A stretch of 52,530 nt of DNA, from positions 1 through 52,530 of the forward strand of contig NZ_JANJTZ010000055.1 in assembly GCF_024710845.1 (NCBI RefSeq). Direction: 5' to 3'. Positions 1 through 8,684 of this stretch are shown here, one piece after another. Positions within the stretch are counted from its first letter, which is position 1, and each line of letters starts with the position of its first letter. The position numbers and the translations under genes are program-made. The stretch comes from Mesorhizobium sp. GTDB lineage: Bacteria > Pseudomonadota > Alphaproteobacteria > Rhizobiales > Rhizobiaceae. The notes beneath the pieces were generated by a model. It was not told where the DNA came from. It saw nothing but the letters and a program-made list of their open reading frames with translations, and did no database searches.

Positions 1-669
<669 letters not shown>

Positions 670-984
670 TCAGGCGGCCTTCTTCAGTTCGGCGGTCTGT
701 TCGATCACGCCCATCACGTCGCTTTCTTTCATGATGAGCAGGTCCTCGCCGTCGAGCTTGATCTCGGTGCCGGACCATTTGCCGAACAGGATGCGGTCGC
801 CAACCTTGACGTCGAGCTCGACCAGCTTGCCGTTCTCGTCGCGGGCGCCCGGGCCGATAGCGAGGATTTCGCCTTCGCTCGGTTTCTCCTTCGCGGTATC
901 CGGAATGATGATGCCGCCCGCGGTCTTCTCCTCGGCTTCGATGCGACGGACGACGATACGGTCATGTAATGGACGGAACGCCAT
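670..984 (-). CDS. groES: Co-chaperonin GroES (10 kDa)
   Basis: The product has 104 residues, the usual GroES length in alphaproteobacteria. It begins [14 protein letters not shown] and contains the mobile-loop region [16 protein letters not shown] and the roof segment [17 protein letters not shown]. GroES caps the GroEL cavity in the cytoplasm. It is the first gene of the groESL operon; the RpoH-like promoter and the CIRCE operator lie 110-180 bases upstream, which indicates heat induction with HrcA repression. The start is preceded by AAGGAGAACGAA, a good ribosome site. Confidence 0.97.
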   Translation of the reverse strand: MAFRPLHDRIVVRRIEAEEKTAGGIIIPDTAKEKPSEGEILAIGPGARDENGKLVELDVKVGDRILFGKWSGTEIKLDGEDLLIMKESDVMGVIEQTAELKKAA

Positions 985-1094
985 TTTCGTTCTCCTTCAA
1001 GGACAAACAGATTTGAGGTTCCTCCACACCGGACCGGCAATATCGGGCCGATGCGGGGCGCGGCGACCCTTCTTCAGGCATCGCGCGCATTTCG

Positions 1095-1123
1095 AACTAG
1101 TTTGGCGATTTTGGCGTTTCAAG
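1095..1123 (-). promoter_or_regulatory. RpoH-type promoter of groESL
   Basis: On the minus strand CTTGAA (1118-1123) is followed after 17 bases by a CTAG-containing -10 element. The same CTTGA-N17-CTAG arrangement occurs before the first hsp20 gene (2736-2764), so the two heat-shock units appear to share a heat-shock sigma factor. The assignment rests on pattern only. Confidence 0.5.
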
Positions 1124-1139
1124 AGGCGCCGCGATTTTT

Positions 1140-1166
1140 TTAGCACTCGCACCCTCCGAGTGCTAG
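1140..1166 (-). promoter_or_regulatory. CIRCE operator (HrcA binding site)
   Basis: TTAGCACTC and GAGTGCTAG are separated by exactly nine bases, matching the CIRCE consensus TTAGCACTC-N9-GAGTGCTAA with one mismatch. HrcA binds this site and represses groESL in many bacteria. It lies upstream of the RpoH-like promoter rather than between promoter and gene, so a further promoter upstream of it may be the one repressed. Confidence 0.92.
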
Positions 1167-1320
1167 CACCATGAAGACATGAAGCTAATCCGGCCTTCGT
1201 GAAGAATCTTGCCCCTTGAATTTGCGGCCAAGCCGGACAAAATTACCGCAAGCCTCGGCCCTGCCGAGGTTGACGAAACCGGGATCGACACAAGGAGCTT
1301 TTGGAGACGGAGGACAACGA

Positions 1321-1667
1321 TGGACCGACAGAAACTTTCGCCGATCATTCCTTCCCTCGCCCCCGAAACATCTGACCTCGCGCTTGACCGGCTGCTGTCG
1401 CCAGCCCGTCACTTCAAGCATACCGACGATGTGCTGAGAGATGCGACGCTCGACGTCCAGGAGAAGCGCGCAATCCTCTCGTCTTGGGCGTCCGACGCAT
1501 GCGCGGTCGAATCCATGCCGGCGCTGAGGCAGCCGCCGGGCACCCGGCAGCCAATCCCCTTCGACGCCGTCATAGACGCGCTACGGCAGCTCGACGGCAT
1601 CGATTCCAGGCTTGCAAACGAAACCGAAGGCGCACGCGGTTTCGAACAGCAGCGGCTGGATGCGTAG
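1321..1667 (+). CDS. Conserved hypothetical protein, 115 aa, of heat-shock cluster
   Basis: The ATG at 1321 (MDRQKLSPIIPSL) follows GACGGAGGACAACG, a good ribosome site; an upstream start at 1209 has none. The protein is soluble, without signal peptide or membrane segment. The central stretch ILSSWASDACAVES followed by a proline-rich segment is what I remember from small rhizobial proteins encoded beside hsp20 genes. I know no function. It is 26 bases ahead of usg on the same strand, so the two may be cotranscribed. Confidence 0.7.
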
Positions 1668-1693
1668 GCAGCGAGCAAAAGGAAAGCTGGAGA

Positions 1694-1972
1694 ATGGCAG
1701 CGATCGTGAGCCGGGAGTTCCGCATGCAAATGGAAGGCTATGGACTGACGACGGCGGAGATTCACTACCACATGCCCGACCATCCGAGCCTGCTGCAGCT
1801 CTATGTCTGGCAGGAATATGACCTCGCGCCAGACTTTCCCGAACTGCTCGGCTTCCTCGACTACTGGAAGGAAACGTTGGAGGGCTCGCTGCACTCGGTG
1901 CGCGTCGCCCACCATCGCCTGATCGAGCCGTCCGAGTGGAAGGCCTTGTACGGCATTATTGCGATTCACTGA
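1694..1972 (+). CDS. usg: Usg family protein
   Basis: The 92-residue product carries the Usg signature: GYGLTTAEIHYHMPDHP, then LQLYVWQEYDLAPDFPEL, then EGSLHSVRVAHHRLI. Usg was named for its position near tryptophan genes; its molecular role is not known. The chosen ATG at 1694 has GGAAAGCTGGAGA before it, and starting here matches the family length. The reading frame is open further upstream without a credible start. Its last bases overlap the convergent DUF982 gene by 7 bases. Confidence 0.88.
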   Translation: MAAIVSREFRMQMEGYGLTTAEIHYHMPDHPSLLQLYVWQEYDLAPDFPELLGFLDYWKETLEGSLHSVRVAHHRLIEPSEWKALYGIIAIH

Positions 1973-2286
1973 GCGCCGGCGACCGCCAGGTGTGCCTCGC
2001 CGGATGCCGGCTCGTTCCAGGCCCGTCCGCTCGACCGCCGCCGGCCTAGCAATAGCCCCGCTCGATCCGCGACTCTGACAAAGCTCCGCCGTGCCGCCTT
2101 CGCGCCACGCCATCCGTCGAGCGCGTCGCGACAGGCTGACTGCGCGCTGCGCCAGGTCCTGCCCCGCGCCCATTGCGGCCATTCGTTCCGAAGGCATTCA
2201 ATCGCCTCGAAGCTGGTCGCGACCTTGCGGTCGCCCATGCCGGGCACCAGCAGGATGACGGGTTCTGAAAACGCGACGTCATTCAT
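1966..2286 (-). CDS. DUF982 domain protein
   Basis: The first 80 residues follow the DUF982 pattern: F-x-x-PV near the start, EAIECLRNEWP, then SAQSACRDALDG and AARRSFVRVADRAG. DUF982 proteins are small rhizobial proteins, often in many copies per genome, of unknown function. The ATG at 2286 is preceded by CTGGAGGAAGTG; a GTG directly before it (2289) is equally possible. The last 25 residues (RRRSSGRAWNE) fit no part of the family and may be a genuine tail or a drift past an eroded stop. Confidence 0.75.
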   Translation of the reverse strand: MNDVAFSEPVILLVPGMGDRKVATSFEAIECLRNEWPQWARGRTWRSAQSACRDALDGWRGAKAARRSFVRVADRAGLLLGRRRSSGRAWNEPASGEAHLAVAGAQ

Positions 2287-2412
2287 CACTTCCTCCAGTA
2301 GTTTCTGATCATCTTTCGAAGAAGCAACGGGAGAGGGCGAACGCTCCTTCCCGAAAACGACATGCTCAGCGTGCGGCCCGAGTTCAAGACGCCCTGGGGA
2401 CCAAACGACGCG

Positions 2413-2631
2413 CTACACTTCGTCGTCGTCCGGTTCCAGCATTTCGATCAGCCTGCCGACACGCGTCCCCGGCAGCGGGCGCCCCGCACTCATCAGAGCC
2501 TCGTCGTTTTGCAACCAGCCCCAAGCCTCCCTGAGTTCCTCGGCCGATGCTCCGGTCGCCATCAGTTCTGCGACGAGTTCGCCGTCGACCGGCCCAAGAA
2601 TGGATACGATCTCGTCATGTGTGATCGCCAT
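2413..2631 (-). CDS. Conserved hypothetical protein, 72 aa
   Basis: The acidic product begins MAITHDEIVSILGPVDGELV and has a helical middle (SAEELREAWGWLQNDEALM) and an acidic end (LEPDDDEV). The start is preceded by CAGGGAGGCTGAACG. I recognise this as a small family found beside rhizobial small heat-shock genes, with no assigned function. It is divergent from hsp20, leaving about 105 bases to the putative hsp20 promoter. Confidence 0.7.
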   Translation of the reverse strand: MAITHDEIVSILGPVDGELVAELMATGASAEELREAWGWLQNDEALMSAGRPLPGTRVGRLIEMLEPDDDEV

Positions 2632-2735
2632 CGTTCAGCCTCCCTGTGTTGCGACTCATTCTGATCAGGTGATGTCTGGAAACGCCGGATGTCTGATCGA
2701 CGTTCCAACACCATGTTGGGCTGTCGTGGATGGGT

Positions 2736-2764
2736 CTTGACGCTTCAGAACACGATTCCTAGCT
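2736..2764 (+). promoter_or_regulatory. RpoH-type promoter of hsp20
   Basis: CTTGAC (2736-2741) is followed after 17 bases by CTAGCT. The predicted transcription start near 2770 falls just before the first stem of the RNA thermometer, giving a leader of about 90 bases. The spacing and the likeness to the groESL promoter support the call; no experiment is implied. Confidence 0.45.
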
Positions 2765-2771
2765 CAGTGGA

Positions 2772-2860
2772 GCCGGTCGCTGAATGGGACCGGCATTGGT
2801 CAGGGAGCGCCAGCTTCTTGGCGCTCCTCCTACCCATGTTGCTCAAAGGAGGATATGGCA
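2772..2860 (+). promoter_or_regulatory. ROSE-type RNA thermometer in the hsp20 leader
   Basis: Three consecutive stems are visible. GCCGGTC pairs with GACCGGC (2772-2778/2788-2794). GGAGCGCCA pairs with TGGCGCTCC (2804-2812/2819-2827). Last, CATGTTGCT (2835-2843) pairs with AGGAUAUG (2850-2857) over the Shine-Dalgarno region, leaving one G (2841) unpaired. ROSE elements of rhizobial small heat-shock genes have exactly this final hairpin, with a UUGCU anti-Shine-Dalgarno and a bulged G. Melting at high temperature would free the ribosome site. Confidence 0.85.
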
Positions 2861-3337
2861 ATGAGAACCGCATTCGACTTTTCCCCCCTCTACCGGTCGA
2901 GCATCGGCTTCGATCGGGTGTTCGACCTGCTCGAGAACGCAAGCAGGGCGACAACCATCGACAACTGGCCGCCTTATGACATCGCCAGGACCAGCGAGGA
3001 CGACTACCGCATCACCATGGCGGTGGCGGGCTTCAGCCATGACGAGCTGTCGATGACGCAGGAGCAGAACATACTCGTCGTGTCGGGCCAGAAGTCTGGC
3101 GAGGACACCGGCGAATACCTGCATCGCGGCATTGCCGGGCGCACCTTCCAGCGCCGCTTCCAATTGGCCGACCACGTGAAGGTCACTGGCGCTGGGCTGG
3201 AGAACGGCCTGCTGACGATCGATCTGAAGCGCGAGTTTCCCGAAGAGATGAAGCCGCGCCGGATCGAGATCGGCAGCAATGCGGCCATGCCAAAGGTCGC
3301 ACAGCGCAAGATCGAGGCCGAAAAGCAGGCCGCCTAA
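2861..3337 (+). CDS. Hsp20/alpha-crystallin small heat-shock protein (IbpA-like, class A)
   Basis: The product (158 residues from this start) begins MRTAFDFSPLYRSSIGFDRVFDLL, the rhizobial class A start, and has the alpha-crystallin domain at about residues 35-130 (YRITMAVAGF, then GLLTIDLKREFPEE). It is an ATP-independent holdase that binds unfolding proteins in the cytoplasm. I chose the ATG at 2861 over 2855 because AAAGGAGG (2845-2852) is 8 bases from the former and only 2 from the latter. A strong hairpin (3362-3385) follows. Translation is likely gated by the ROSE element. Confidence 0.95.
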   Translation: MRTAFDFSPLYRSSIGFDRVFDLLENASRATTIDNWPPYDIARTSEDDYRITMAVAGFSHDELSMTQEQNILVVSGQKSGEDTGEYLHRGIAGRTFQRRFQLADHVKVTGAGLENGLLTIDLKREFPEEMKPRRIEIGSNAAMPKVAQRKIEAEKQAA

Positions 3338-3361
3338 GCAGTCACGATGGCGACCCGCTCC

Positions 3362-3385
3362 GAGCCGGACGTCCGCGTCCGGCTC
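3362..3385 (+). terminator. Hairpin after first hsp20
   Basis: GAGCCGGACG and CGTCCGGCTC form a perfect 10-bp stem with a 4-base loop 25 bases after the stop. There is no T tract, so it may stabilise the 3' end or act as a weak terminator before the second hsp20. Confidence 0.55.
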
Positions 3386-3435
3386 CCGGCGGAGCTTTGC
3401 TGAAGGCATCATGAAGACATGAAAGGAGGCATACG

Positions 3436-3954
3436 ATGAGCGTACGTGATCTAATCCCCTGGGGCCGTAACAACGGCAACCAGGTTCCGAGCGTTTTCCG
3501 TGATGACGACCGCGACCCGTTCCTGTCACTCCACCGCGAGGTGAACCGGTTGTTCGACGACGTTTTCCGCGGCTTCGACAGCCGTTTGCCGACCCTCGGC
3601 AGGTTCTCCTCCTTCGGCGGCGGAGGCTGGCCGAACGTGGAAGTCTCCGATGGCGAGAAGGAGATCCGTGTCGCGGCCGAGGTTCCCGGCCTGGAGGAGA
3701 AGGACATCGAGGTTCTTCTCGAAGACGGCGTGCTGACGCTGAAGGGAGAGAAGAGGTCCGAGACCGAGGACAAGGACCGTCAGTTCTCGGAGCGCTTCTA
3801 CGGCCGTTTCGAGCGCCGCATACCGCTCGGATACGAGGTCGAGGACGACAAGGTCAGCGCCGATTTCAAGAACGGTGTGTTGACCGTTACCCTGCCCAAG
3901 AGCGAGCGAGCGCAGGCGAAAGCCAAGCGCATCGCCATCAACGGCAAGAGCTGA
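3436..3954 (+). CDS. Hsp20/alpha-crystallin small heat-shock protein (second type)
   Basis: The 172-residue product has an N-terminal region with DPFLSLHREVNRLFDDVFRGF, then the crystallin domain (PNVEVSDGEKEIRVAAEVPG near residue 70, GVLTVTLPKSERAQ near residue 150). It is only distantly like the first Hsp20, as expected for a separate class of small heat-shock proteins. The ribosome site GAAAGGAGGCATACG precedes the ATG. It lies 98 bases after the first hsp20 on the same strand; readthrough past the intervening hairpin is possible. Confidence 0.95.
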   Translation: MSVRDLIPWGRNNGNQVPSVFRDDDRDPFLSLHREVNRLFDDVFRGFDSRLPTLGRFSSFGGGGWPNVEVSDGEKEIRVAAEVPGLEEKDIEVLLEDGVLTLKGEKRSETEDKDRQFSERFYGRFERRIPLGYEVEDDKVSADFKNGVLTVTLPKSERAQAKAKRIAINGKS

Positions 3955-3971
3955 GTTAAGCAGATCCAGCG

Positions 3972-3996
3972 GGAGGCTGGTCCACGACCAGCCTCC
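3972..3996 (+). terminator. Terminator hairpin after second hsp20
   Basis: GGAGGCTGGTC and GACCAGCCTCC form a perfect 11-bp stem with a 3-base loop, 17 bases after the hsp20 stop. No clear T run follows. It probably ends the heat-shock unit. Confidence 0.65.
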
Positions 3997-4391
3997 AGCC
4001 GGTCCTTCGCCTTTGTCAGGGAGGGATGAATGATGGACACACTGCACAGGAACAAAGCGGCTTTATGAAAGAATGAGCCACACTCGGCCGGGCATGACAT
4101 GCGGTCTGCCTCTTCACAGGCATTGCCGTTCGGCCGATCGGTTTTTCCCGAAGGCGCCGTGGCGCGGATCTACCGGCCCGGCCACTCTGTCACGACGTCT
4201 GCGAGGGCCGTATCTGCCTGGCGGCTGACGTTCGAGCGCCGCACCGCGCCCATTTAATCGTGTTAGAATTTCAACCGTAGTTCTCGGTGCAGTCGGCCAT
4301 CTCCTCTTCCAGATGGGCTTCGACGCGCTTCTCGCAGGCTCCACAGGGCGTCTCATCTGTCGCATGGCATCATCTAAGTCCGAGACGCAAT
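3997..4391. other. Gene-free boundary between heat-shock cluster and mobilisation genes
   Basis: I see no convincing gene. On the minus strand a short frame around 4270-4350 encodes a run with CGACEKRVEAHLEEEMADC and then a stop, but it lacks a start codon, so it may be a remnant. No tRNA, integrase or obvious attachment-site repeat was found, although this is where an element boundary could lie. Confidence 0.4.
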
Positions 4392-4619
4392 TTACCCCCA
4401 AAACCCGAGGAACCAGTCCCTGATCGGAATGAGCCAGCCTTCGATGGTGCTGTAGGCCTTCACAATCGAGGCCTCGATCGTGCGCAGCTGCGGCCCGAAA
4501 TAGATCAGTGGACCGACGACGACGAACGCCAGCAGCAGGTAGGCCGAGATGGAGTCGAGGCCTTGGTCATCCGAGCCTTCTGGCGGTGGAAGCGGGTTGA
4601 TGTCCCAATGGCGTTTCAT
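4392..4619 (-). CDS. Small single-pass membrane protein downstream of relaxase
   Basis: The 75-residue product has one hydrophobic span at about residues 25-45 (AYLLLAFVVVGPLIYFG) and ends in an aromatic-rich tail (WLIPIRDWFLGFWG). The start follows TAGGAGCAACAG. It is 9 bases after the relaxase stop on the same strand, so it is translated from the mobilisation transcript. A role at the membrane end of DNA transfer is an inference from position only. Confidence 0.65.
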   Translation of the reverse strand: MKRHWDINPLPPPEGSDDQGLDSISAYLLLAFVVVGPLIYFGPQLRTIEASIVKAYSTIEGWLIPIRDWFLGFWG

Positions 4620-4628
4620 CTGTTGCTC

Positions 4629-7313
4629 CTAGCGCTCCCGGTCGTCGCGATCCCGTTCACGCCGCTCCTCGATCTCGCGCTCCAGTTCCTGCAGACGTGG
4701 TACGTGCTGCTGCGGAGGATCAGAGCGCGGGGCGTCCGTCCGCGCGGCACTGTCCCGAACGACCGCTGGCGGCACATGCTGCCTCTCTGGACCTGAGAGA
4801 TGGGCGTCGTGTTCGCGCACGATCTCGCCCTGGGGAGGTGGAGCGACGCGGCCATCATCACGGCCGCGCTCGTGTGCTCGATCATCGTTGGCCAACGCTG
4901 CGGTACCCGCCGTACCTTCTTGCCCCTGCGCCACCTGCCCTCGTTCAGCCTGGAACGCCTGAAGTTCGCTGCTTCGCCGGTTGAAGTTTTCCCATGCGGC
5001 TTGCGAATCCTCCCTGGTCCAGGAGCCATCGGGCCGGACCCAGCCCACAGAGCCGATCCCATTCTCGGCATCGATGACGGCGATCTCCATTTCGAGCGCT
5101 CTCAGCCCCTGCTCGTAGTGTGCAAGCAGCTTCGCATCGCCCTTTGCGATATCCGGGATGGGCCTTCCCTCAAAACCGTCATTGTATGAGGCGTCGCGCT
5201 CCTCTCGCATTTTTTCAAGCAGCTTGATCCGATCCAAGAGTTGCTCGTCTTTCTTTGCTGCCTCGCGCACATGCGTGTTCTGATGTTCGACGGCCAGTTC
5301 CGCCGCCCGCCACAGGCCAAGATTGAGGTTCTCGCGATAGGCCTCAACCGTCGCCTCGGAGTATTCACCGGTCCCGGCGTCGATCGACGTTGCACGCGAA
5401 GACCGGATCTCGGCCAGAACCTCGTTCGCCGCTTCGGCCGACTGTCCGATCGGCGTCAGGTCCGCGCCTGCGTTGCGGCCGTGCCAATCGTCCGGCGCAT
5501 CGCGATACCCCTGCCCAGCGCTCTGAGGCTCGGCCGAGAGCTGCCGTTCGGTGAGATCCAGATACTCGCGACGAACATCCACCACTTCGCGGGCGGCGGC
5601 AGCGACCTCGTCGAACTCCTCGCGCTCTGCTGGGTCAAGGGTCTGCTCGACGGAGGCAAGAACCGCTTCGACGCGTTTTTCGTAGGCTTCGAATTCCGGT
5701 CGCGTCATCTCCCGCATCAGTCCATCCTCACCGTTCACGCTCTGACTAAACTCTATCATATTAGCAGCATTTTTGACAGTCTCTTGCTCTGAATCCTCAA
5801 AACCGAGGCCATTTTGATTGATATCTGGAGCGCCTTCGAGACGGGCTTTCTGAAGCACCGCAAAATTGCGTTCCGGGGCGCCCGGCTTCTCTCTCGCTAG
5901 ATCGCTCCAGACCTGCGCTGCCGTCGCCGCGTACTGGCTGCTCCGGTCGGAAGTTGCCGGGCTCAACTCATTCGAGCGCTTTGCCTGATATCGACCATGG
6001 GCCGCGGCACTTGTGCCCTTATGCTCGGTTCGGCCGCGATAGCTGACGGGCCGCACCTGATTGCGCGTGTAGGCCGGCGCGCTTGCGAACTCCCGTCGAT
6101 CGGTCATCTCCATGTCGATGCCCTGCTCGCGCGCCTTCTCGGCCATCAGGGAGCGCCATTCCCGGAACAGTTGCGGACTGGTAACGATCCGTTCGCGGAT
6201 TTCCGACCGCATGGTCACGATGGCATGGGCATGGATGTGCGGACGCTTGCCGCCCTCGGCGATCTCTTTCGGATCGAGCGCCGGATCGTGGACGGCGAAC
6301 ACATAGCGGTGCCCCGCGAACTGCTCGCCAAGGAATTCGCGGACCGCTCCCTCAAACGCGGACGCATCCGTGCCGGCCCGGGCCGAGACGATCAGGTGCA
6401 TGACGTCCCTGCCCTTGCGGCCGTGCAGTTCCTTGCGCCATTCCTTCTGCACGAGATCGCCGGCCTGCGTCGCATCACCGATCAGCCGGGCGGTATTGTC
6501 GCGGACCTCGCCGTCGGTTGACGCGACCAGTTCCCGAACCCGGGCGGTGCCCCATTCCACGCCATTGCCGTAGCCATGAAAGCGGAACCACGCCTCGACA
6601 TCCCGGCCGGCCTTTGTGTCGTCGTAGCGCTGCTGCACGATTTCCGCGGCTTTCCGATCGCCAGTCAGCCGCTCTCCACTCCGGTCGCGCAGAACGACGA
6701 CGCCACTCACATGGAGTTCCCCATCGGACCGATCGCGCGCCGCATAGACAAACCGACGATCGCCAAAACCCGACCGCAGGATCTCGCGGAGCTGATCGTC
6801 CTGGTCGACGTCGGAGGAGAGCGAAGCCGCGTCTATGGAGACATGGAAGACGCCGAGATCCCGGCTGGCGGCGCGATTGTCGAAAAGATGTTCCCACTCC
6901 GCCCGCTGTTCGGCGAGTGCGTCCCTGCCGAACACGCGCTCGCCACGCTCGTTCTCGACGGCTAGCTCCCCTCCCCGCGACGCGTAGCTCATCATCGCGG
7001 AAGCGCGACCACCGCCGCCATAGGAGGCGAGCTTCACCACCGCCGGCTGGCTCCCGCGCGCCAGCGCCGAGAAGCGCGTTCGCATCGAGCGGCCGGCCGA
7101 GCCCGCGCCGCCACGCGACCACCGCGATCGGCTCCCGCCCAGGCGCCGCGCCCGGCCAAGCCCACCAAACCCCTCTTCCGACAGGCGCGCCACCCCACCC
7201 CTTCGCGGCTCGTCCCATTCGGTCCGCTTGGTCCGACCCGTCTGCATTTCGTGCTGCAACATCGCGCGACGACGCTCCCATTCCCGCTCGAAGGCGCCGG
7301 GAAAGAACTCCAT
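4629..7313 (-). CDS. VirD2-like (MOB_P type) relaxase, 894 aa
   Basis: The relaxase nicks the transfer origin and stays covalently bound to the 5' end. The metal-binding HUH-type motif is clear: RPHIHAHAIVTM near residue 357, preceded by a VMHLIVSARAGTD segment. Candidate catalytic tyrosines are in KLASYGGGGRASAMMSYASR near residues 100-112, like motif I of VirD2-type relaxases. The N-terminus is rich in arginine and glycine; the last 450 residues are charged and helical and may contact the coupling protein. It starts within the MobC stop (TGATG), so translation is coupled. The start at 7313 is fixed by that overlap. Confidence 0.85.
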   Translation of the reverse strand: MEFFPGAFEREWERRRAMLQHEMQTGRTKRTEWDEPRRGGVARLSEEGFGGLGRARRLGGSRSRWSRGGAGSAGRSMRTRFSALARGSQPAVVKLASYGGGGRASAMMSYASRGGELAVENERGERVFGRDALAEQRAEWEHLFDNRAASRDLGVFHVSIDAASLSSDVDQDDQLREILRSGFGDRRFVYAARDRSDGELHVSGVVVLRDRSGERLTGDRKAAEIVQQRYDDTKAGRDVEAWFRFHGYGNGVEWGTARVRELVASTDGEVRDNTARLIGDATQAGDLVQKEWRKELHGRKGRDVMHLIVSARAGTDASAFEGAVREFLGEQFAGHRYVFAVHDPALDPKEIAEGGKRPHIHAHAIVTMRSEIRERIVTSPQLFREWRSLMAEKAREQGIDMEMTDRREFASAPAYTRNQVRPVSYRGRTEHKGTSAAAHGRYQAKRSNELSPATSDRSSQYAATAAQVWSDLAREKPGAPERNFAVLQKARLEGAPDINQNGLGFEDSEQETVKNAANMIEFSQSVNGEDGLMREMTRPEFEAYEKRVEAVLASVEQTLDPAEREEFDEVAAAAREVVDVRREYLDLTERQLSAEPQSAGQGYRDAPDDWHGRNAGADLTPIGQSAEAANEVLAEIRSSRATSIDAGTGEYSEATVEAYRENLNLGLWRAAELAVEHQNTHVREAAKKDEQLLDRIKLLEKMREERDASYNDGFEGRPIPDIAKGDAKLLAHYEQGLRALEMEIAVIDAENGIGSVGWVRPDGSWTREDSQAAWENFNRRSSELQAFQAERGQVAQGQEGTAGTAALANDDRAHERGRDDGRVAPPPQGEIVREHDAHLSGPERQHVPPAVVRDSAARTDAPRSDPPQQHVPRLQELEREIEERRERDRDDRER

Positions 7314-7720
7314 CAGGCGCCCTCCCCGCGTCGATGCGCTGCCGCCCGCCGTGTCATCTGGGCGAACTCGGACGCCACCGTGGTCGCGACGAAATGCGCG
7401 TCCTTGATGCTCCCCAAGAGTTCCTCGTCGGCCGGTAGCCTCCCGATGTTGATGGCACGCGCGATCTGGTTGAGGTTTCCGCCAATCGCACGCATCCCCT
7501 CGGCGAGCAGGCCGAGCACGGCACGGTCCCCTTCTGCGAGGAACGGCCGCACGCCGGCGCCCTCCATGGCGAGCGACCGAACGAAGGCCGAAACGGTCAT
7601 GCCGGCGGACGCTGCTGCCGTCTCAACGGCCTCGAACTCGGCCGGCGAGAAGCGGATATGCGCCACCCGGTCCTTCCGTCTCGACGGTTCTGAACGACTA
7701 CCGGCCATCGGCAAACGCAC
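7313..7720 (-). CDS. MobC-like mobilisation protein (ribbon-helix-helix)
   Basis: The 135-residue protein has a ribbon-helix-helix segment (AHIRFSPAEFEAVETAAASAG, then TVSAFVRSLAM) and the MobC core IGGNLNQIARAIN at about residues 90-102. MobC proteins bind near oriT and help the relaxase open the DNA. The GTG at 7720 and an ATG at 7708 are both possible; neither has an ideally spaced ribosome site. It overlaps the relaxase start by one base. The 262 bases upstream carry repeats expected of an oriT. Confidence 0.82.
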   Translation of the reverse strand: MRLPMAGSRSEPSRRKDRVAHIRFSPAEFEAVETAAASAGMTVSAFVRSLAMEGAGVRPFLAEGDRAVLGLLAEGMRAIGGNLNQIARAINIGRLPADEELLGSIKDAHFVATTVASEFAQMTRRAAAHRRGEGA

Positions 7721-7753
7721 CCTTGATCGTGGTGGTTGCGGCCGCAGGCCGCG

Positions 7754-7803
7754 GATCGAGGGCCCGTCCCTCGATCGTCAGGAAAAATGTATCACATTTT
7801 TCC
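7754..7803. repeat. Two perfect inverted repeats (candidate oriT stem-loops)
   Basis: GATCGAGGG/CCCTCGATC (7754-7762/7768-7776) is directly followed by GGAAAAATGT/ACATTTTTCC (7781-7790/7794-7803). Both stems are perfect, with loops of 5 and 3 bases. The position between divergent MobC and ParA-like genes is typical for oriT. The second repeat could also be an operator. Confidence 0.6.
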
Positions 7804-7858
7804 GTATCCTGCCAACTCTTTTGATGGCGATTTATCCGATATCGCCGCCATATGCCAA

Positions 7859-7965
7859 TTTTTCCATATCAATGTGATTGTGTTTTTCCATGTTCGTGTG
7901 TTTCTATATCGATGTGAATCCACGTCCACACGGAAATGGATTCGTGTGTCAGTGGAAACACATTT
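7859..7965. repeat. AT-rich direct repeats upstream of the ParA-like gene
   Basis: Three similar units begin at 7859, 7883 and 7901, each with a pyrimidine run then AT(A/G)T(C/T)-x-(A/G)TGTG; an inverted unit (CACACGGAAA, 7927-7936) and GGAAACACATTTT follow. The AT content is far above the flanks. Such clusters serve as centromeres (parS), iterons or relaxosome-binding sites. It is 18 bases or more from the ParA-like start. Confidence 0.6.
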
Positions 7966-7982
7966 TCTAGGGAGATGAGCCG

Positions 7983-8684
7983 ATGACCGTCGTGATCGCC
8001 GCCATCAACGGCAAGGGAGGCGCGGGCAAGACCACCGCACTGATGAACATCGCCGGCGAATATGCCCTGCGCGGCGGAAGCGTCGCCATGATCGACATGG
8101 ACGCCCGCAACAACCTCATGAAGTGGTGGACGGATTGTCAGGAGAAGGATGCGCAGCCCGAGGGCATCGAGGTCTACAGCCACAAGACCGCACGAGGTCT
8201 GGAGCGCTGGATGGAGGAGAGCGCCAGCACATTCGATCACGTGTTGATCGACACCCCGGGCGAGGACACCTCGATCGTCGATCCGGTGATTGCATCGGCC
8301 GATCTGGTGATTGCGCCGATCCAGCCGTCCAAGCGCGAGGTGCTCGGAGCCATCGACTGTTTCGAGAACGTGCTGCGCGTCAACGAGGCGCTCGGCCGCA
8401 ATTGCCGGCATGGTGTGCTGCGGACCCGGATCAACGTGACGGTCCGGCATACGGAACTGTACCGGAAGATCAGGCCGATCATCGAGGACAAGGTCGGGAC
8501 CTATTTGTTCCGCACCGAGGTCTTTGAGCGCAACGTCTACAAGGACATCCACAACGGCATCGGGACGCTTCAGATGCAGGAGGTGACGGAGGCGGTCGCC
8601 AAGGCGCGGCGGGAGACGCGGGCGCTGGTCGAGGAGATCGGCGAAGTGCTGACCGGCAAGGTGGCAACGGAGCCTGCGGCATGA
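7983..8684 (+). CDS. ParA-family ATPase, VirC1-like
   Basis: The 233-residue ATPase has the deviant Walker A motif KGGAGKTT at residues 11-18, a second motif with Asp38 and Asp40 (IDMDAR), and Walker B (VLIDTPG) near residue 87. The size and sequence are close to VirC1, the ParA relative that brings relaxosomes to the cell pole in Agrobacterium. A plain partition role is the alternative. The ribosome site TAGGGAGATGAGCCG precedes the ATG. The stop overlaps the next gene (ATGA), and the mobilisation genes are divergent just upstream, which favours a transfer role. Confidence 0.85.
   Translation: MTVVIAAINGKGGAGKTTALMNIAGEYALRGGSVAMIDMDARNNLMKWWTDCQEKDAQPEGIEVYSHKTARGLERWMEESASTFDHVLIDTPGEDTSIVDPVIASADLVIAPIQPSKREVLGAIDCFENVLRVNEALGRNCRHGVLRTRINVTVRHTELYRKIRPIIEDKVGTYLFRTEVFERNVYKDIHNGIGTLQMQEVTEAVAKARRETRALVEEIGEVLTGKVATEPAA

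Noticed and set aside
3997-4391. A tRNA or attachment site at the element boundary
   Set aside because: No cloverleaf-compatible sequence and no direct-repeat partner found by eye.
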